Assembly (NCBI GenBank): GCA_004553485.1
Contig: SFLG01000018.1
Span: forward strand, 1-29,330
DNA from: Bacteroidales bacterium
GTDB lineage: Bacteria; Bacteroidota; Bacteroidia; Bacteroidales; Muribaculaceae
Length of the DNA: 29,330 nt
Reading direction: 5' to 3'
The notes beneath the pieces are model-generated. The model did not search any database and was not told where the DNA came from. It saw only the letters and a list, made by a program, of their open reading frames with translations. Positions 1 to 7,772 of this stretch are shown here, one piece after another. Every line of letters begins with the position of its first letter. Position 1 is the stretch's first letter. Both the position numbers and the translations under genes were made by a program.

Positions 1-5
1 CGGCG

Positions 6-1151
6 TCAGCGGATGTCCTTGCCCCAGGCGCGGCGGCGGCGGTGCTGACGGCGCTCAAAGTACTCCCACTGCTTCTGCACGTTCTCGTTGCCCTCAAGCT
101 CGACGTTGCTCTCGGCAAACTTGTAGCCGTTGGCGATGTAGTTGGGCAGGAGCACCGAGAACAGCAGAGCGTTGACGCCCTTGCCCTGGTATTCGGGTTT
201 TATGGCCACCAGCATCAGGTCCACAACGTCGCTGTGGCCGCGGATGGCGCGCAGCAGGTGGTACCAGCCGGTGGGGAAGAGCTTGCCGTCGCAGGCACGC
301 AGGGCCTTCGACAGCGAGGGGATGGAGATGCCGAAGCCCACGAGCTCCTTGTTCTTGTCGGTGATTACGCAGACGTCCTCGAGGCGCAGCAGGCCAAGGT
401 ACATGTCGACGTAGTATTCGATTTGCCTCGGCGTCAGCTCGACAAAGCCGTACAGGTTGGCGTAGGCCTCGTTGATGAGGTTGAAGATGGCCGTGCCGTA
501 GTCCTTCTTGAGCTTTTTGCGCGAGGTGTACTTGGGCGTCTCCAGCTCGAAGCGGCGACGCACGATGTCGGCCACGCGCATGTACTTGTCGGGCACCTTG
601 TCGGGCACGGTCATGCGGTACTCCACCCAGTCGGCCTCTTTTTGGAACCCCAGGCGCTCCATGTGCTGCTTGTAGTAGGGGTAGTTGTAGATGGTGGCCA
701 TAGTGCCCATCTCGTCAAAGCCCTCGATGAGCATGCCCTCGGGGTCCATGTCGCTGAAGCCCATCGGGCCAACGATGCGGGTCATGCCCTGGCGGCGCCC
801 CCACTCCTCTACGGCCTTGAACAGGGCGTCGACGACGGCCTCATCGTCGATGAAGTCGACCCAGCCGAAGCGGACGTCCTTCTTGCCGAATTTCTTGTTG
901 GCGGCGGTGTTGACGATTGCCGTTATGCGGCCCACGGGCACGCCGTCGCGGTAGGCCATGAACGACTGCGAGCGGCAGTAGTCAAAGGCCGGGTTCTTGT
1001 CGGGTATGAAGGTGTTGATTTCGTCAAACACCAGGGGCGGCACATAACAGCTGTTGCCGGCATAAAGGTCGATGCCGAACTGCACATAACGCCGCAGCTC
1101 GCTCTTAACGGGGGCTACGGGACGAATTTCTATATTGGATTTATTTTTCAA
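6..1151 (-). CDS. GNAT-fold N-acetyltransferase-like protein
   Basis: The 381-residue product resembles the large Bacteroidetes GNAT-like proteins (YghO-like); its substrate is unknown. The C-terminal half has the shape of an acetyl-CoA-binding fold: a strand ending in VDLMLVAIKPEYQGKGVNALLF, where the Q-G-K-G stretch corresponds to the GNAT pyrophosphate-binding loop, then a helix and a final strand (KFAESNVELEGN). The N-terminal half contains a second, degenerate GNAT-like segment (SFMAYRDGVPVGRITAIVN). The start appears to be TTG at 1151: the frame upstream holds no ATG back to the stop of the preceding gene, and the next in-frame ATG would remove about 65 conserved-looking residues. It is the last gene of the dcw transcript in this window, 69 bases after the kinase-like gene. 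Family assignment is fairly secure, function is not. Confidence 0.8.
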   Translation of the reverse strand: MKNKSNIEIRPVAPVKSELRRYVQFGIDLYAGNSCYVPPLVFDEINTFIPDKNPAFDYCRSQSFMAYRDGVPVGRITAIVNTAANKKFGKKDVRFGWVDFIDDEAVVDALFKAVEEWGRRQGMTRIVGPMGFSDMDPEGMLIEGFDEMGTMATIYNYPYYKQHMERLGFQKEADWVEYRMTVPDKVPDKYMRVADIVRRRFELETPKYTSRKKLKKDYGTAIFNLINEAYANLYGFVELTPRQIEYYVDMYLGLLRLEDVCVITDKNKELVGFGISIPSLSKALRACDGKLFPTGWYHLLRAIRGHSDVVDLMLVAIKPEYQGKGVNALLFSVLLPNYIANGYKFAESNVELEGNENVQKQWEYFERRQHRRRRAWGKDIR

Positions 1152-1220
1152 AGCGTCGTATTTAAATGGTAGGTATGTTGTTTCAGTTACCCGGTGATGT
1201 CCGGAGGGGAGGGGGGCCCG

Positions 1221-1949
1221 TTACATGCCGTGGTGGTGGATGACGTAGCCGACGAGGGCGGCTATTGCCAGCATCACGATGCCGACGGTGGAGAACAGGC
1301 GAATGCCCGTGTTGCCGCCGATTGCCATCTCCAGCTGCGGGACGTCGTGGAACTTTCCGGCCGACGCCCGGCGGGCGATGGAGGCGATATGGCTGTCCTG
1401 GCGGCCGGTGCGCTCGAGCACCTCGGTCATTATGTCGCCGTAGGCGCGCAGGTCGCTGTCGGTGTCGTTGCGACTCAGCGACGAGCGCTGGTCAAAGCCC
1501 ACATCGATGAGCTTGAGGTTGCCGATGTCCTGGGTGAAGATTATCCTCTCGGGACGCAGCGGGCGGTGGGCAAGATGGTTCTGCTGGATATATTCGAGAG
1601 CCATCGGCAGACGCGTCACAAGCTGCTCGTACTGATGGTCGTTGAGCTCGTTTTTGTCCAGCAGCGTGCGCAACGACGTACCGTATACGTCGTCGCAGAT
1701 GATGCTGAGGCCCACACCGGGAACATCCTCAAAGTCATTAATCATAACAATATTGGGATGTGACAGGTTGTAGCGGGCGTCAAACTCCTTGTTGAGCATA
1801 TCCACCATGCGTGGGTCGTCGCGATACTGTTTCTTTAAAGTTTTCAGCATCACCCACTTGCCAAGCTTTTTTGCGGTGTATACGTCATAGAAATCCTCGT
1901 CCCAAGCGGGGAGGTACTCAATCTCTGACCAGCGCGGCGAGTCGTTCAT
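1221..1949 (-). CDS. Tail-anchored protein-kinase-like protein, predicted pseudokinase
   Basis: The 242-residue product has a protein kinase fold pattern with most catalytic motifs altered. In place of the glycine loop is WDEDFYDVY (16-24), with no glycines. The VAIK-type lysine (K36) and a helix-C glutamate (E55) are present. The HRDxKxxN catalytic loop reads HRPLRPER (128-135), so Asp, Lys and Asn are all replaced. The DFG site is DVG (149-151). The domain is short after the DVG site. A single hydrophobic segment (about 218-237) ends the protein, placing the kinase-like domain in the cytoplasm as a tail-anchored protein. I chose ATG 1949 because upstream codons in the longer frame are low-complexity Arg/Pro/Ser and overlap ftsZ. 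It follows ftsZ by 100 bases, so a role at the divisome is plausible by position only. Phosphotransfer activity seems unlikely. Confidence 0.8.
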   Translation of the reverse strand: MNDSPRWSEIEYLPAWDEDFYDVYTAKKLGKWVMLKTLKKQYRDDPRMVDMLNKEFDARYNLSHPNIVMINDFEDVPGVGLSIICDDVYGTSLRTLLDKNELNDHQYEQLVTRLPMALEYIQQNHLAHRPLRPERIIFTQDIGNLKLIDVGFDQRSSLSRNDTDSDLRAYGDIMTEVLERTGRQDSHIASIARRASAGKFHDVPQLEMAIGGNTGIRLFSTVGIVMLAIAALVGYVIHHHGM

Positions 1950-2049
1950 CGGTGTGAGGGTGTAAATTGGGGTTAGGGTTGGGTGGTAATGGGGCCAAAT
2001 CGGCCGGAAGCGACCGGAGGGTCCGGACGCGACCGACAGGCCGGAGGTG

Positions 2050-3408
2050 TTACACGTCGGCGAAGGATATTGAGCCGGTGATGCCCTTGTCGTCGGGGGT
2101 GTCGTCGGCCGGTTTCTTGGGCTCGGGCCGGGGCTCCTCCTTTGTCTCAGGGGCCTTGGGGGTGATGACGGGCGCCGAGGTGCGTATGCGCTGTGTGCCA
2201 GCCTGGCCGTGGCGGGGGATGCGGTCGACAGTGGGCACCTCCGAGGCGGCGATGGCCTCTTCGTTGTCATAGTCCTCGGGCTTCATCACGGGCACCCTGA
2301 GGGCCGGATGACGGGGCTTGCCGTTGTAGACGCCGCTGAGAGGGTCGGTTGGTTTATCTTTTTTGATGGGAGCGGTGGGACGGTTGACGGGCTCCTTGAT
2401 CTGCGCCGGGTCGTCGTCGCCGACCTCCGAGTCGAAGCCGGAGGCCAGGATGGTGATTTTCACCTTGTCCTCGAGCGAGTCGTCGCGGTAAAGGCCCCAC
2501 ATCACCTCCACATCTTCGTCGATGTCGTTAACAAAGTCGGTGAGCTGGTCGGTCTCGGACATCTTGAAGGGGAAGTTCTCGTCGTCCTTGTTGACGTAGA
2601 GGACAATAAGCAGCTTTTTGGAGCGCAGGATGTCGGTGTTGCACAGCAGGGGCGAGTTAAGGGCCTCGTTGATGGCTTCGCGCACGCGGTTTTCGCCGCT
2701 GCCGTAGCCGGTGGAGATGATTGCCGTGCCGCCCTCGCGGAGGGTGGTGTCGACGTCGTTGAAGTCTCGGTTGATGTCACCGCGGATGGTGATGATGTCG
2801 GTGATGCCCTGGGCGGCGTTGAGCAGCGTGTCGTCGGCGCGCTGGAAGGCGTTGAAAATCGACAGCTCGGGGTAAATCTGCGTCAGGCGCTCGTTGCGGA
2901 TGGTGAGCAGGGCGTCGACGTTCTCGCTCATCTCGCGGGCGCCCTCGAGTGCCTTGAGGATTTTCTTGCGTCCCTCGAAGCTGAAGGGTATGGTGACGAT
3001 GCCGACGGTGAGGATGCCTTTCTGCTTGGCGATGCGGGCAACGACGGGTCCGGCGCCGGTGCCCGTGCCTCCGCCCAGACCGGCGGTGACGAATACCATA
3101 TCGGTGTGGTCGTCAAAGAGTTCGGCAATTTTCTCGGCGTCCTTTTCGGCGTAGTCGCGGGCGCGTTCGGGCTTGCCTCCGGCACCGCGGCCGGGGCCGA
3201 TGGTGAGTTTGGTGGGCACGGGGCTCTCGTCGAGCACCTGGCGGTCGGTGTTGATGAGTACAAAGTCGACATCGCGGATGCCGCACTCGTACATGTGGTT
3301 GACAGCGTTGTTGCCGCCGCCGCCAACGCCGATTACCTTGATGTTCTGCGTTCTCTGTTCCTTCACAGGCTTTGTGAAGTCGGTGTTGAGTATATCGTTG
3401 GGTGACAT
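2050..3408 (-). CDS. ftsZ: Cell division protein FtsZ
   Basis: FtsZ is the tubulin-like GTPase that polymerises into the Z-ring at midcell and recruits the divisome. The nucleotide-binding loop GGGGNN is at 29-34, the tubulin signature GGGTGTG at 112-118 and the synergy loop NRDFND at 213-218 with its acidic residues intact. The core ends near residue 335 and is followed by a long, Pro- and charge-rich linker; total length is 452. The usual C-terminal conserved peptide that binds FtsA (a D/P-x-FLR type motif) is not evident: the tail ends in GITGSISFADV, and the nearest candidate is a region around NEEAIAASEVPTVDR. It lies 137 bases after ftsA in the dcw order, with no terminator visible between. 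Identification is secure; the tail comparison is inference. Confidence 0.98.
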   Translation of the reverse strand: MSPNDILNTDFTKPVKEQRTQNIKVIGVGGGGNNAVNHMYECGIRDVDFVLINTDRQVLDESPVPTKLTIGPGRGAGGKPERARDYAEKDAEKIAELFDDHTDMVFVTAGLGGGTGTGAGPVVARIAKQKGILTVGIVTIPFSFEGRKKILKALEGAREMSENVDALLTIRNERLTQIYPELSIFNAFQRADDTLLNAAQGITDIITIRGDINRDFNDVDTTLREGGTAIISTGYGSGENRVREAINEALNSPLLCNTDILRSKKLLIVLYVNKDDENFPFKMSETDQLTDFVNDIDEDVEVMWGLYRDDSLEDKVKITILASGFDSEVGDDDPAQIKEPVNRPTAPIKKDKPTDPLSGVYNGKPRHPALRVPVMKPEDYDNEEAIAASEVPTVDRIPRHGQAGTQRIRTSAPVITPKAPETKEEPRPEPKKPADDTPDDKGITGSISFADV

Positions 3409-3545
3409 TTCGTGGGAATGTTTGCGGGAGAAAGGGTGAGTGTCGTGTTAATGACGTGTAAAAATCAGTTTTGGGGACGTCTTTCCGGGGGTACTTTTCA
3501 GACAGGGTGACGGCCGCTTTGCGCCGGATGGCTTACGGCGTCTTA

Positions 3546-5108
3546 TTAGATGTCGTTGCCTTCGCCATCATCGTCCTTGCCGGCCAGGAAGTTGCCGAAG
3601 CGGTTGATGAAGTTGCCCAGTTTGCGTCTCTTCTCGGCGGCCTTCTGCTCTTTGTCCTTGCGGCGGGCTTCCTTGAGGCGTTCATCGGCATTTTTCTTGC
3701 GGTCGGCGGCGCGGCGGGCCTCGATTTCCTCATCGCTGAGCAGGACGTCGATGTCGTCGAAGTCTTTCTCGCGGGTGGGCAGGTCCTCCTCGTCGTAGTC
3801 GTCGTAGGCGGGAACGTCGGCCTTTACGCGCTGGCCGTATGCGGGAGCGGGAGTGTCCTCCTCGTCGTCCTCCTCGTCGTCATAGGGGATTTCGACGCGG
3901 TCTTCGACGGTCTCTTCCACCACCTCGGCGGGTTCGTCGGCGGGCGCCTCCTCTTCCTCCTTGGCGGAGTAGGTGACACATTCGCACCCGTCGCTCTCGG
4001 CAAGCTGGCGTGCGGCCAGCGACAGGGCGATGATGTCGATGTTGGCCGAGGTGTTGTCGGCGGGATCGCTGATGTGTACCGACGCGGGGATGTTTGCCAC
4101 GCGCACGTTGAGGCCGCTGAGGATGTGCAGCAGCTGGTTGAGGCCGTAGAGGCGCGAGCTGCCGCCGGTGATGACGATGCCGCCGCGCATGTCAGCCTCG
4201 TTGAAGCCGGCAAAGCCGATCTGGGCGATGACGTTCTGGAGAATTTCGTACACGCGGGCCTGGACGATGTTGTCGACCTGCACCTCCTCGGCGGGAGCGG
4301 TGCCGTTTTCGTTGATGGCCTTGCCCACGCTGATTTTAATCTGCTCGGCGCGCTGTTCGGTGACGCCAAGGCCTACGGCCAGGTCGTGGGTGATGTTGCG
4401 TCCGCCCATGGGGATCGTGGCCACGTACTGCAGCACGCCCTGGGCGTAAACCGAGCAGGTGGTGGTTTCGGCACCCATGTCCACCAGCATGCATCCGGCG
4501 TTGCGGTCGTCGGCGGTGAGGACGGCGTCGGCGATGGCGATGGGGCGCACCAGGAAGCCCCAGATGTTGCGGTTGAGGCGTTCGGTGACGACGCGCTCGA
4601 TGTTGCGCGAGTTCAGGGGGTCGGCGAAGACGACGGTGAAGTCGGCCGAGAGGGCCGTGCCGTACGAACCCACGGGACGGTCGGCGCGCGTGCCGTTGAC
4701 GCGGTAGCCTATGGGAACAATCTCGAGGGGTTCCTTGCCCTTGGGCACCTTGGCCAGGGCCTCGTTGTTGAGGCGGTCGATAAGGTCCTCGGTGATAAGC
4801 CGCTCCTCGGGGATGCGCAGCGACTCGCGGTCGCGCAGCGACGACAGCGAGCGGCCGCCTACGCTGACGTATACGCCGGTAATCTCCCCGTTCTTGAGGG
4901 CAGGGTTGTCGCCCAGGCGCGCAAACACCATGGCGGTGGATCGGGTTACGTCCTCGACGTTGAGGATGCGGCCGTAGCGCACGCTGTTGTCGATGGGCTC
5001 GGTGGCTACCTGGAGCAGCGACAGAGGCGACCCGGGGGTGCTTTCGTCGTACTCCGAGAGGCCGGCCTTGACTGCCGAGCTGCCTATTTCAAGCGAAATC
5101 AGTTTCAT
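3546..5108 (-). CDS. ftsA: Cell division protein FtsA
   Basis: FtsA is the actin-like ATPase that tethers FtsZ filaments to the inner face of the membrane. Phosphate-binding segments are visible (LEIGSSAVKAG at 6-16, VDMGAETTTCSV at 209-220, ITGGSSRLYG at 313-322), as is the 1C region between about 85 and 165. The core ends near residue 380. It is followed by a strongly acidic linker (about 383-457), a charged Arg/Lys/Glu helix (about 458-496) and an amphipathic membrane-targeting helix, KLGNFINRFGNFLAG (496-510). An acidic decapeptide then ends the protein. At 520 residues it is about 100 longer than the E. coli protein, the excess lying in the linker. It lies between ftsQ (94-base gap) and ftsZ. 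Confidence 0.97.
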   Translation of the reverse strand: MKLISLEIGSSAVKAGLSEYDESTPGSPLSLLQVATEPIDNSVRYGRILNVEDVTRSTAMVFARLGDNPALKNGEITGVYVSVGGRSLSSLRDRESLRIPEERLITEDLIDRLNNEALAKVPKGKEPLEIVPIGYRVNGTRADRPVGSYGTALSADFTVVFADPLNSRNIERVVTERLNRNIWGFLVRPIAIADAVLTADDRNAGCMLVDMGAETTTCSVYAQGVLQYVATIPMGGRNITHDLAVGLGVTEQRAEQIKISVGKAINENGTAPAEEVQVDNIVQARVYEILQNVIAQIGFAGFNEADMRGGIVITGGSSRLYGLNQLLHILSGLNVRVANIPASVHISDPADNTSANIDIIALSLAARQLAESDGCECVTYSAKEEEEAPADEPAEVVEETVEDRVEIPYDDEEDDEEDTPAPAYGQRVKADVPAYDDYDEEDLPTREKDFDDIDVLLSDEEIEARRAADRKKNADERLKEARRKDKEQKAAEKRRKLGNFINRFGNFLAGKDDDGEGNDI

Positions 5109-5202
5109 TTGAGTTGCAGAGTGAGAGTTGCTTTATTTTATATCGTTGTATTTATATCGTTCTTATTCGTTGTCGGCGGCCTGACGAGAGCGCGGGGCCG
5201 GG

Positions 5203-6090
5203 TCAGCCGTTTTTCTTGCGGCGCTGTTCCTCGGCCTCCACCGTGATAAGGTTCTCGATGTCGGGCGAGCCGCCCTGGAAGGCCTCCTCCGGCGCGTTGT
5301 CGGCCAGCGAGTCGGTGATGACGGGGATGGCGGGCTTGGCCGGGCGCTTGTCGGCGCGGGTGGCCACGATGCGGCCATTATATTTCACCGACAGGGTGTC
5401 GAAGTACTGCCAGCCCTTGACGGGCATGACCTCGCTGTAGAAGCGGCGCAGACGGTTGAACTTGTCCTCCACCCGCGACGTGTCGCCCATGTTGATGACA
5501 TGGCCGGCGACGGCGGGGACGATGATGATGTCGCCGCGGGGCGACACCGACACCGACGACACCAGGGCGTCGCAGTCGGGATGCCGGTGGATGTACGAGA
5601 ACATCGGCACCATACGCGCAACCTCCTTGCCCGACTTGAAGTGGCCCACGATGACGGGGACGTCGACAAAGTTGCCCAGGTCTGACGAGATGGTCTTGCC
5701 GGCGGCGTTGACGTAGTACGAGCTGTCGCCGTCGAGCACCCTCAGCACGGGGATGAGCGGCCTGACGCTGATGTTCAGACGGCCGTTGTTGAGTTCGGTC
5801 ACCGAGGCGCTCTCCACCGATGGCATGGCCTGCAGACGGCGTTCGAGCGCCAGCGTGTTTATCTTGCCGCGGGGCTCGCGGGCGCAGATGGCGCGCAGGC
5901 CGCCGAGGCTGCGGTCGATGTCGGCGGCCGTCACAAAGCCGGTGCCCACGCTGTCGGCGACCTCGATGTCGACGCCCGAGTACAGCGACATACGCTTCTC
6001 GGCGCGTGTCAGCGCGATGGCAAAGACGGTATAGAGCAGCAGCAGAGCTGTTCCGCACATGTACATTATGTTTTGTTTACTCATCTTCAT
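5203..6090 (-). CDS. ftsQ: Cell division protein FtsQ (POTRA domain)
   Basis: FtsQ is a bitopic membrane protein that links cytoplasmic and periplasmic parts of the divisome. One transmembrane helix lies at about 9-27 (MYMCGTALLLLYTVFAIAL), followed by a periplasmic POTRA-like region in which TRAEKRMSLYSG leads into a beta-strand and a FVTAADIDRSL helix, then the FtsQ-type domain with NISVRPLIPVLRV and SYYVNAAGKTI. The last 40 or so residues are low-complexity and end in a basic RRKKNG. Two ATG codons are possible, 6090 (MKMSK) and 6084 (MSK); I kept the first. The order murC-ftsQ-ftsA-ftsZ supports the call, since FtsQ is poorly conserved in sequence in Bacteroidetes. Confidence 0.92.
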   Translation of the reverse strand: MKMSKQNIMYMCGTALLLLYTVFAIALTRAEKRMSLYSGVDIEVADSVGTGFVTAADIDRSLGGLRAICAREPRGKINTLALERRLQAMPSVESASVTELNNGRLNISVRPLIPVLRVLDGDSSYYVNAAGKTISSDLGNFVDVPVIVGHFKSGKEVARMVPMFSYIHRHPDCDALVSSVSVSPRGDIIIVPAVAGHVINMGDTSRVEDKFNRLRRFYSEVMPVKGWQYFDTLSVKYNGRIVATRADKRPAKPAIPVITDSLADNAPEEAFQGGSPDIENLITVEAEEQRRKKNG

Positions 6091-6145
6091 CGGTGCGTCG
6101 TGGTGGCTGGCTGCAGGGCCCGGGGGCCGGTGGCTGGTGGCTTTT

Positions 6146-6208
6146 AGCTAAGGTAGTTAAGGTAGCTGATTTAGCTGTAGTAGCTATGGTGGCTATGGTA
6201 GTCGGCTG
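6146..6208. repeat. 9-bp tandem array (AGCT type) between murC and ftsQ
   Basis: Seven consecutive 9-base units on the plus strand: AGCTAAGGT, AGTTAAGGT, AGCTGATTT, AGCTGTAGT, AGCTATGGT, GGCTATGGT and AGTCGGCTG. The spacing is exactly 9 with no slip, while positions 5-9 of the unit vary. The array starts 27 bases past the murC stop and fills the middle of the gap before ftsQ. Confidence 0.85.
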
Positions 6209-6235
6209 GTACCTTGGGGTTTGCTTGTTTGGTGG

Positions 6236-7648
6236 TTACTTCTTTTTGTCGACGGGGGTGGGCTCTACCTTGCGCAGGGTACGAACCACGGCGGGGAGCT
6301 GGAGATTGATGTCTCCGGCTCCCACCGTCAGCAGGATGTCAAAGTTAAGACTTTTTACCGTTTCGGGCAACTTTTCCTTGCTTATCATCATCTTTTGGTC
6401 GCATTTTATGTCGTCGAAGATGATTTTGGAGGTCACGCCGGGAATGGGGAGCTCGCGCGCGGGGTAGATGTCGATTAGCAGCACCTGGTCGGCGGCGCTG
6501 AGGGCTTCGGCAAACTGCGGGGCGAAGTCGCGTGTTCGCGAGTAGAGGTGGGGCTGGAAGGCCACCAGCAGCCGGCGGCCCGGATAGAGCGACTTGACGG
6601 AGGCGATGCTCTGGCGCAGCTCGTCGGGGTGGTGGGCATAGTCGTCGATGACGACGTGGCCGCCTGGCAGCTTCTCTTTGAGCCAGAACTGGAAGCGGCG
6701 CTCGGCGCCACGGAACGAGGCCATGGCGGTGCGCACGCTCTCGGCCGACACACGGCCGGTGAGCATCACCGCGGCGATGGCGGCGACGGCGTTCTCGATG
6801 TTGATTTCGACGGGTACGCCCAGCTCGATGTCCTTGATGAGCAGGCCGTCGGGGCCGACGAAGTCAAAGACAATCGACCCGTCGCCGCGGCGGATGTTGG
6901 CGGCGTGGAAGTCGCCCTCGTCGCGCGAGTAGGTGTAGGTCTTTACGCTCTCGGCGGGACGGGGTTTGAGCTTGAGGCCGGTGTGTACCAGCAGCTTGCC
7001 GTCCGGCTCGATGAGCTCGGTGAAGTGGGCGAAGCTCTCCAGGTAGGCCTCTTCGGTGCCGTAGATGTCGAGGTGGTCGGGGTCGGTGGCCGTGATGACG
7101 GCGATGTGGGGGCGCAGGGTGTGGAACGATCGGTCGTACTCGTCGGCCTCCACCACGGCGTAGGGCGAGGTCTGGCTGAGCAGCAGGTTGCTGTTGTAGT
7201 TGCGCAGGATGCCACCCAGGAAGGCCGTGCACCCCACCGGGTCGGTGTGCATGATGTGTGCCGCCATCGACGAGGTGGTGGTCTTGCCGTGCGTGCCGGC
7301 GAAGCAGATGCTCTTCATCCCCGAGGTGATGTGGCCCAGGGCCTGCGAGCGTTTGACAACCTCGAAGCCGTTGTCGCGGAAAAAGCTCAGGGGGACGTTG
7401 TCCTTGGGGACGGCGGGGGTGTATATCACCAGTGTGTCGGCCGGGTCGCGGAAGTCGGCGGGAACGGCGTCAATACTGTCCAGAAAACTTATTGCGGCGC
7501 CTTCGCGGATGAGGGTGTTGGTGAGGTCGGAGGGCGTGCGGTCGTATCCGGCCACCTTTATGCCCCGGCTCAGGCACCAGCGCACCAGCGCCGCCATGCC
7601 TATGCCGCCGGCGCCTACGAAGTATGCTTTGGGTTTCATTTTGTTCAT
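6236..7648 (-). CDS. murC: UDP-N-acetylmuramate--L-alanine ligase MurC
   Basis: MurC adds L-alanine to UDP-MurNAc with ATP in the cytoplasm, the first amino-acid step of the peptidoglycan stem. The N-terminal Rossmann motif is VGAGGIGMAAL (11-21); the ATP-binding loop AGTHGKTTTS lies at 117-126. The Mur central-domain pattern VVEADEYDRSF and NIENAVAAIA follow, and the ligase C-terminal domain contains VIDDYAHHPDE and AFQPHLYSRT, a MurC hallmark. Length 470 fits the family. The protein ends in a Lys-rich KKK. Gaps to murG and ftsQ (104 and 145 bases) are unusually long for this operon and each carries a 9-bp array. Confidence 0.98.
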   Translation of the reverse strand: MNKMKPKAYFVGAGGIGMAALVRWCLSRGIKVAGYDRTPSDLTNTLIREGAAISFLDSIDAVPADFRDPADTLVIYTPAVPKDNVPLSFFRDNGFEVVKRSQALGHITSGMKSICFAGTHGKTTTSSMAAHIMHTDPVGCTAFLGGILRNYNSNLLLSQTSPYAVVEADEYDRSFHTLRPHIAVITATDPDHLDIYGTEEAYLESFAHFTELIEPDGKLLVHTGLKLKPRPAESVKTYTYSRDEGDFHAANIRRGDGSIVFDFVGPDGLLIKDIELGVPVEINIENAVAAIAAVMLTGRVSAESVRTAMASFRGAERRFQFWLKEKLPGGHVVIDDYAHHPDELRQSIASVKSLYPGRRLLVAFQPHLYSRTRDFAPQFAEALSAADQVLLIDIYPARELPIPGVTSKIIFDDIKCDQKMMISKEKLPETVKSLNFDILLTVGAGDINLQLPAVVRTLRKVEPTPVDKKK

Positions 7649-7701
7649 AATTTCAGTGACTGTCGTCAGGGGCGGGGCCCCTGTGTGTTATTGTGTGTTT
7701 G

Positions 7702-7772
7702 GGCTGTTTGGCTAAGGTAGCTATAATAGCTGTTTTAGCAATCTTAGCTGTTTTAGCTATGTTGGCTTTTGG
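7702..7772. repeat. 9-bp tandem array (AGCT type) overlapping the murG stop
   Basis: Plus-strand units at exact 9-base spacing from 7710: GGCTAAGGT, AGCTATAAT, AGCTGTTTT, AGCAATCTT, AGCTGTTTT, AGCTATGTT, GGCTTTTGG, preceded by an 8-base GGCTGTTT. The array runs into the last codons of murG (stop at 7755-7753). On the minus strand the unit reads NNNAGCTAA, so three TAA triplets stand in frame with murG at 9-base intervals. Confidence 0.85.

Noticed and set aside
3471..5246. A 591-codon plus-strand open frame opposite ftsA, and similar long plus-strand frames opposite murC, ftsW, murE, ftsI and the amidase
   Set aside because: They lie antisense to clear family members, are rich in Val, Ala, Gly and Asp as expected from GC-rich codon complement, and show no domain motifs or start signals.
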